The notes under the pieces were generated by a model, which was not told the origin of the DNA, did no database searches, and saw nothing but the letters and a program-made list of their open reading frames with translations. A program made the translations under genes and the position numbers. 64,000 nt of DNA from Oligoflexus tunisiensis (GTDB lineage Bacteria; Bdellovibrionota_B; Oligoflexia; Oligoflexales; Oligoflexaceae), in the NCBI RefSeq assembly GCF_001748245.1, contig NZ_BDFO01000001.1, forward strand, positions 2,936,471 to 3,000,470, in the 5' to 3' direction. This document shows, in pieces, positions 60,529 through 64,000 of this stretch (position 1 is the stretch's first letter; every line of letters starts with the position of its first letter).

Positions 60529-60762
60529 GATAATGGAGAGGAATCCCCTATTCAGGCCGCCCGTCGCGCCAGGACCCGGATTCTCGATACGGGATTTCAG
60601 TCAGGGGATATTTTTGTCTCGACGACCGGGAATGTCGGCATTCAGCAAGTTGGAATTATCCGAAGTATCGACTCTTTCACCAAACCCATTATTTTCGAGA
60701 TTGAGCTTATTAACGGCAGGCTTATAACGGTAAAGGAGAATGAAATGCACCCAGCGGTTTAG
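60529..60762 (+). pseudogene. broken coding fragment, possibly DUF4926-like
   Basis: From a stop at 60526-60528 to the TAG at 60760-60762 one frame reads like protein (ILDTGFQSGDIFVSTT, then VGIIRSIDSFTKPIIFEIEL and INGRLITVKENEMHPAV) but has no usable start codon. An ATG at 60533 in the neighbouring frame suggests a frameshift. The final strands resemble small SH3-like DUF4926 proteins by eye only. Base composition is lower in GC than in rpsD. The preceding stretch 60391-60528 shows nothing else. Confidence 0.35.
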
Positions 60763-60774
60763 TCTGGGGTTAAT

Positions 60775-61593
60775 CTAAAGACCTTTGCCCCCTGCAGCTG
60801 CGCTGATCAGCGCGTGGTCGCGGTTGTGAGAATAGGCGTTCGGTTTTCTCGTGAGCCACAGCGTCGGCGGGAGCACGACCAGTGCGACGAAGGCTGAGCC
60901 GAAGATGACCGTGTCTGCAATTTGTGTGTTGTTGTCCGCGAACAATCCAACCATATTCACTAGAAAGTGGACCAGGATCGCCGCGGTGAGACCACTTCTC
61001 AGGAACGCGATCCCGCATCCGATGCCGATGGCAAATGTCGGTGCGAGGTGGAAGAGGCCAACCTCGGGCACGCCACCAAGGATTGGAACGATTGCATGTT
61101 GCATCGCGAAGAGCAGACTCGAGAGGAGAAGCGCCCACCCGGGAGACATCAGCATTAGCAACGCTCCGAGTATTATCCATCGAGAGGAAACCTCTTCCGC
61201 TGAAACGGAAGCTGCCATCTCTGCGAGTTTCTCGGGGACAGTCCGTGGGGACGGGACCTCCGCCGCCCTGGGTTGCGGCACAGGATCTGCATAGGAGGCT
61301 CTGTACGTTTTCCCGAAAATCTGCACCTGCGCCGATTGAATGCCGACATTCGCGCAGATGGTAGTGAATACTATACTGATGGTTATAACGAGCTCGCGAA
61401 ATCTGAAAAGCGGTCGCGTGCCACCAACTCTATTTTGTAGCAGCGTCTTCGACAATGCGAGTGCCGCCACGGCCCAGAGACAAAGCTCCGCCAGCTGGGC
61501 GCCAACCCCGTCGACCCACCCCAGTTTAAATCGAGTGAAAAGAACGACTGCTATCAGCGCCATCGTTCCGGTGACAACGCACGCGTACCGCAT
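60775..61593 (-). CDS. CPBP-family intramembrane metalloprotease
   Basis: 272 residues, with eight or so hydrophobic segments. The ABI/CAAX-protease motifs are present: EEVSSRW (EExxxR), FAMQHAIVP (FxxxH), and HFLVNMVGLF (HxxxN/D). These glutamate-type proteases cut inside membranes; bacterial members process peptides or act in immunity to bacteriocins. Starts with ATG 61593, 13 bases after the stop of the secreted protein gene upstream; the two may form an operon. Confidence 0.82.
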   Translation of the reverse strand: MRYACVVTGTMALIAVVLFTRFKLGWVDGVGAQLAELCLWAVAALALSKTLLQNRVGGTRPLFRFRELVITISIVFTTICANVGIQSAQVQIFGKTYRASYADPVPQPRAAEVPSPRTVPEKLAEMAASVSAEEVSSRWIILGALLMLMSPGWALLLSSLLFAMQHAIVPILGGVPEVGLFHLAPTFAIGIGCGIAFLRSGLTAAILVHFLVNMVGLFADNNTQIADTVIFGSAFVALVVLPPTLWLTRKPNAYSHNRDHALISAAAGGKGL

Positions 61594-61606
61594 TTCGGCT
61601 CCCTAC

Positions 61607-62290
61607 TTATCTTCCGTCAATTCTGTCTAGTTGGTAGAACAAGTCGGCCTCGGTTTCGAAAACAATGGTGAAAGTTTGGTCGTCGATCACCTTTGGATAC
61701 CAACCTCTTGCGTTTGCGTCGTAGTGCTTCGGATTGTAGGCAGGTTCGACCACCGCTAACGTCAGCGCCCACCGCTCTACGCCATCCGTCGGGTCCGTAA
61801 AGAGTTCGAATTTTTGCATTGTACAATTCAACTCTTTCGGATTTAGAGGGCCTGACGGAACGCAATCTTCAATTTCCAGCGTTTCCTTCCGGCCATCCGG
61901 ATGTTCTACCGTTTGTTTAACCTTGAGTCGACCACCGTTATCGAACAACTGTCGGAACGTTAGACCGAGCTCGCGGTAAAGGGAGTCGTTGTTGGACTTG
62001 CCATCAGTCGCCTTGTCGTACTCGTTTTTTTCGGCCTCTTTCTTTTCTTCTTTCTTACTTTTTTGCTTCGCCGCTTTTGTGATAGCGGCTTTGAGTGCAG
62101 CCTCTTTCAGCGAGGCTGCGCCACTAGGACCCGATGCGCCCACCCAGCCGGCAAGCATACCAAGTCCTCCCGGCAATGGAGTGGTGCAGCACTCGTTCGG
62201 TGCCGTGACTTCCATATGCTCTTCCTCATGAGCGATGGCGACAGAACCAATTGACATTGACAAAGCTGACACAAAGATTAACTTTCTCAT
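61607..62290 (-). CDS. secreted protein of unknown function
   Basis: 227 residues, signal peptide MRKLIFVSALSMSIGSVAIA cut before HEEEHMEV. Then a Gly-rich hydrophobic segment (PLPGGLGMLAGWVGASG), a highly charged Lys/Glu helix (about 70-95) and a folded C-terminal domain (about 105-227) with several cysteines and aromatic strands (ERWALTLAVVEPAYNP, TFTIVFETEADLFYQ). No family recognised. Composition is less GC-rich than in the his region. It is upstream of the CPBP protease gene in the same direction, raising the chance that they act together. Confidence 0.6.
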   Translation of the reverse strand: MRKLIFVSALSMSIGSVAIAHEEEHMEVTAPNECCTTPLPGGLGMLAGWVGASGPSGAASLKEAALKAAITKAAKQKSKKEEKKEAEKNEYDKATDGKSNNDSLYRELGLTFRQLFDNGGRLKVKQTVEHPDGRKETLEIEDCVPSGPLNPKELNCTMQKFELFTDPTDGVERWALTLAVVEPAYNPKHYDANARGWYPKVIDDQTFTIVFETEADLFYQLDRIDGR

Positions 62291-62754
62291 TAATACCTCA
62301 TTGTGTGTTTATTGGAAGTATTGCAAGGCAAAGTTTGCGGGCTCTTATAACCCTCGAAGAGTGACCGAAAAAGCGCCCGCGTGGCAGATGGGTAACTTCT
62401 TCGTTCTCAGACGGGTTAAATAAACTTAACTCAGTTCAGGGCCTTACCAGGTTGGGTCGTAGCGTCGACGCAGAGACCGTGCGCGTGGGCGGGAGCAGAA
62501 AGCGTTGCGCACTTCGATAAAGGAGCGAAAAGTTGACGAGCGGCCCCACCAGAGATGTTGACCCATTAAGAGCGCCGAAGCCCGCATGTGACGTAAGTTT
62601 CTATTTATGTTTGGTTTAATCAGCCGATTTATCATCATAACGAGGATGACCCCGATTATTAGCAGATTGTGCCCACGGCTTCTCGTTCCCACAGCAAAAG
62701 CGTTAAGATGGAAAAGCCAAAGTAGTCTGTTGCATCTCATCCAAGGTCTGAATA
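62291..62754. other. 464-base intergenic region with a possible gene remnant
   Basis: Divergent between the secreted protein (minus) and the haem-motif protein (plus). On the minus strand 62444-62563 encodes a protein-like piece (MGQHLWWGRSSTFRSFIEV) ending in a stop, with a more hydrophobic open stretch before it up to 62761; it lacks a ribosome site and is probably a remnant or chance. No clear promoter pair was found. Confidence 0.4.
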
Positions 62755-64000
62755 ATGACAAAAGCGCTCCAAAAAGCGATAATGGGCCTACTACTGGCCA
62801 CTCATCTTTTTAATTCTTCACAAGTTCATGCCCAGGATATACCTGTCGAAGGAGCTTCCTTCTTTGACCATATGCAAAATATCATAGGAACAAACTATGA
62901 TGGCAAGCCTTTGCCTCAAAAACCTCACCCCTTTGAGGCCTTGCTCAAGAAGCTTAACCAACACTCCTCCTTTTTTACGTCTGTCGTTCCCTTCGGGCGA
63001 TCCCTGCAAAAGATGGCTGCCTACCCCCAGTCCCTCAAGTTTCCTCGGGTTTTGGTCGCAACCAGTGAACTCAGCAAGAGCATGAACACCCACTTTCGGG
63101 GGCGGCTCTTTATCGCTTATGTGGAAGCAACCAAAAAACTGGAAGTTATCAGCTTCAACCCCATGATGGGTCGTTATGAGTTCCAAATTGTCGATAACTT
63201 TTATCCAGGTGGAAAAGCTCAAGCCCGTTACGTGCCTCGTTCGCTCTGCCTGCGTTGCCATCAGGGAGGCACTCCCATCTTTGCCGGAGGCGAGTGGCTT
63301 GAAACAACAGCGTTTAATTCGGAGCTGCAGAAATTGTCCATAGCTGCTATTGGCAGCAAAGAATACTTTGGAATCCCTCTCACTCGTGATGACCCCTCAT
63401 CGAAATACGAACTTCTTCCAAGGCCAGAGAATTTTGAAGATATGGTTCGGTTCGGAGCCTTATTGGTTGGTTATCAAAAAGCCTGGCAGGATATCTGCTC
63501 TTTGACCAGGCATAAGCTTGAATGTAAGAAGAAACTCATTCGGTGGATGCTTGTCACAAATCTATACGACAAGCTCTCATTGGAACCCGACCTCGAATTA
63601 CTACGTGGCTTTGTCTCGGTGTTGGGTGATGGCACGATCGATTTGGCCTCTGAAAAGTTGCCCGATCATAATCCCGTAGTCAAAGGACAGCTGTCCTATC
63701 ATATGCCTCCAGAAATGGATCCCAGTCTGCCCCGCGAGCGTATGAAAATCATCATGCCTTCCAAAAGCGATCCCTTGGGACTTCAGTTCTACAAATTCCA
63801 CATTCTTGTAAAAGGCATGGGGCAAAGCTTTTTTACAGAGAAAGACTTCGATCACTTTCGCTCCTTGCTCGGTGGGAAACCCGAGCCGCGTTCGGCACCG
63901 CAAAGGGACACCGCCAGAACTTGTCTACCGGATCCAGCTGATCTTCTTCAGAGTTTGAATTCAAAAGGAGACAGCAAGCAACACATGCAACTGAATTGTT
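62755..64000 (+). CDS. exported protein with a c-type haem motif, truncated by the window end
   Basis: The frame is open from ATG 62755 to the last base (415 codons so far) with no stop. A signal peptide (MTKALQKAIMGLLLATHLF then NSSQVHAQ) leads to a mature chain DIPVEGASFFDHM. A single CxxCH motif, SLCLRCHQGGTPIFAG, is at about residue 165, in a context like cytochrome domains of secreted redox proteins. Two later cysteines (ICSLTRHKLEC) may form a disulfide. The rest is unassigned. The ribosome site is weak (AAGG 8 bases upstream). Base composition is more AT-rich than the core genes, which may indicate transfer. Confidence 0.7.
   Translation, partial: MTKALQKAIMGLLLATHLFNSSQVHAQDIPVEGASFFDHMQNIIGTNYDGKPLPQKPHPFEALLKKLNQHSSFFTSVVPFGRSLQKMAAYPQSLKFPRVLVATSELSKSMNTHFRGRLFIAYVEATKKLEVISFNPMMGRYEFQIVDNFYPGGKAQARYVPRSLCLRCHQGGTPIFAGGEWLETTAFNSELQKLSIAAIGSKEYFGIPLTRDDPSSKYELLPRPENFEDMVRFGALLVGYQKAWQDICSLTRHKLECKKKLIRWMLVTNLYDKLSLEPDLELLRGFVSVLGDGTIDLASEKLPDHNPVVKGQLSYHMPPEMDPSLPRERMKIIMPSKSDPLGLQFYKFHILVKGMGQSFFTEKDFDHFRSLLGGKPEPRSAPQRDTARTCLPDPADLLQSLNSKGDSKQHMQLNC

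Noticed and set aside
62444..62761. 105-codon minus-strand gene
   Set aside because: No ribosome site and mixed-looking composition; kept as a possible remnant only.

Overview
The window is a gene-dense stretch of Gram-negative chromosome. It has many lipobox (signal peptidase II) proteins, a FadL-type outer-membrane channel, Tat-like signal sequences, c-type haem motifs and long-form HisG. The mix of DUF1552/DUF1592 pairs, DprE1/DprE2 homologues and abundant lipoproteins fits a predatory or scavenging member of the Bdellovibrionota/Oligoflexia (Oligoflexus-like) or a related delta-type lineage. That assignment is inference: no rRNA gene is present. I saw no tRNA, CRISPR array, intact insertion sequence or prophage.

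Layout. 1-2346: end of an aldonolactone-oxidase-like gene, then a DprE2/DprE1-like pair. 2493-7349: secreted M14 carboxypeptidase, a tandem-GNAT protein coupled to an ATP-grasp enzyme, and a lipoprotein. 7415-12061: a small membrane protein, then a five-gene metal (probably zinc) uptake operon of lipoprotein, porin-like barrel, ZnuA, ZnuC and ZnuB. 12215-20592: YbaK, a GT39-type glycosyltransferase, a DUF885 peptidase-like protein, an SDR, a DUF1254/DUF1214 protein and a HEAT-repeat-like protein. 20594-24348: a lipoprotein, a candidate sRNA, and a lipase-FadL pair. 24533-37570: DCC-family thiol protein, subtilisin, TPR protein, MFS-RlmI, a coiled-coil/ricin-lectin lipoprotein, a CxxCH lipoprotein, a cold-shock-type RRM protein, an AI-2E family permease, acyl-CoA dehydrogenase and a secreted EEP-family hydrolase.

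37731-44182 holds two tandem paralogous DUF1552-DUF1592 cassettes. 44340-46523 holds an unknown helical protein and a pentapeptide-repeat lipoprotein. 46590-46915 is a strongly structured candidate non-coding RNA, followed by an amino-acid ABC transporter and an Xaa-Pro aminopeptidase. 50698-56966 is a compact histidine operon (TrpR-like regulator, hisG, D, B, H, A, F, IE; no hisC) with a perfect palindromic operator candidate over its promoter. 57260-64000 contains small proteins, a degenerate ROK regulator, a stand-alone rpsD, a CPBP protease, a secreted unknown, a broken coding fragment and an open-ended secreted CxxCH protein that runs off the window.

Taken together, much of the region concerns nutrient capture from outside: secreted peptidases, lipase plus FadL, and metal and amino-acid importers. 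The least explained elements are the ncRNA at 46.6-46.9 kb, the duplicated DUF1552/DUF1592 cassettes and the putative his operator.
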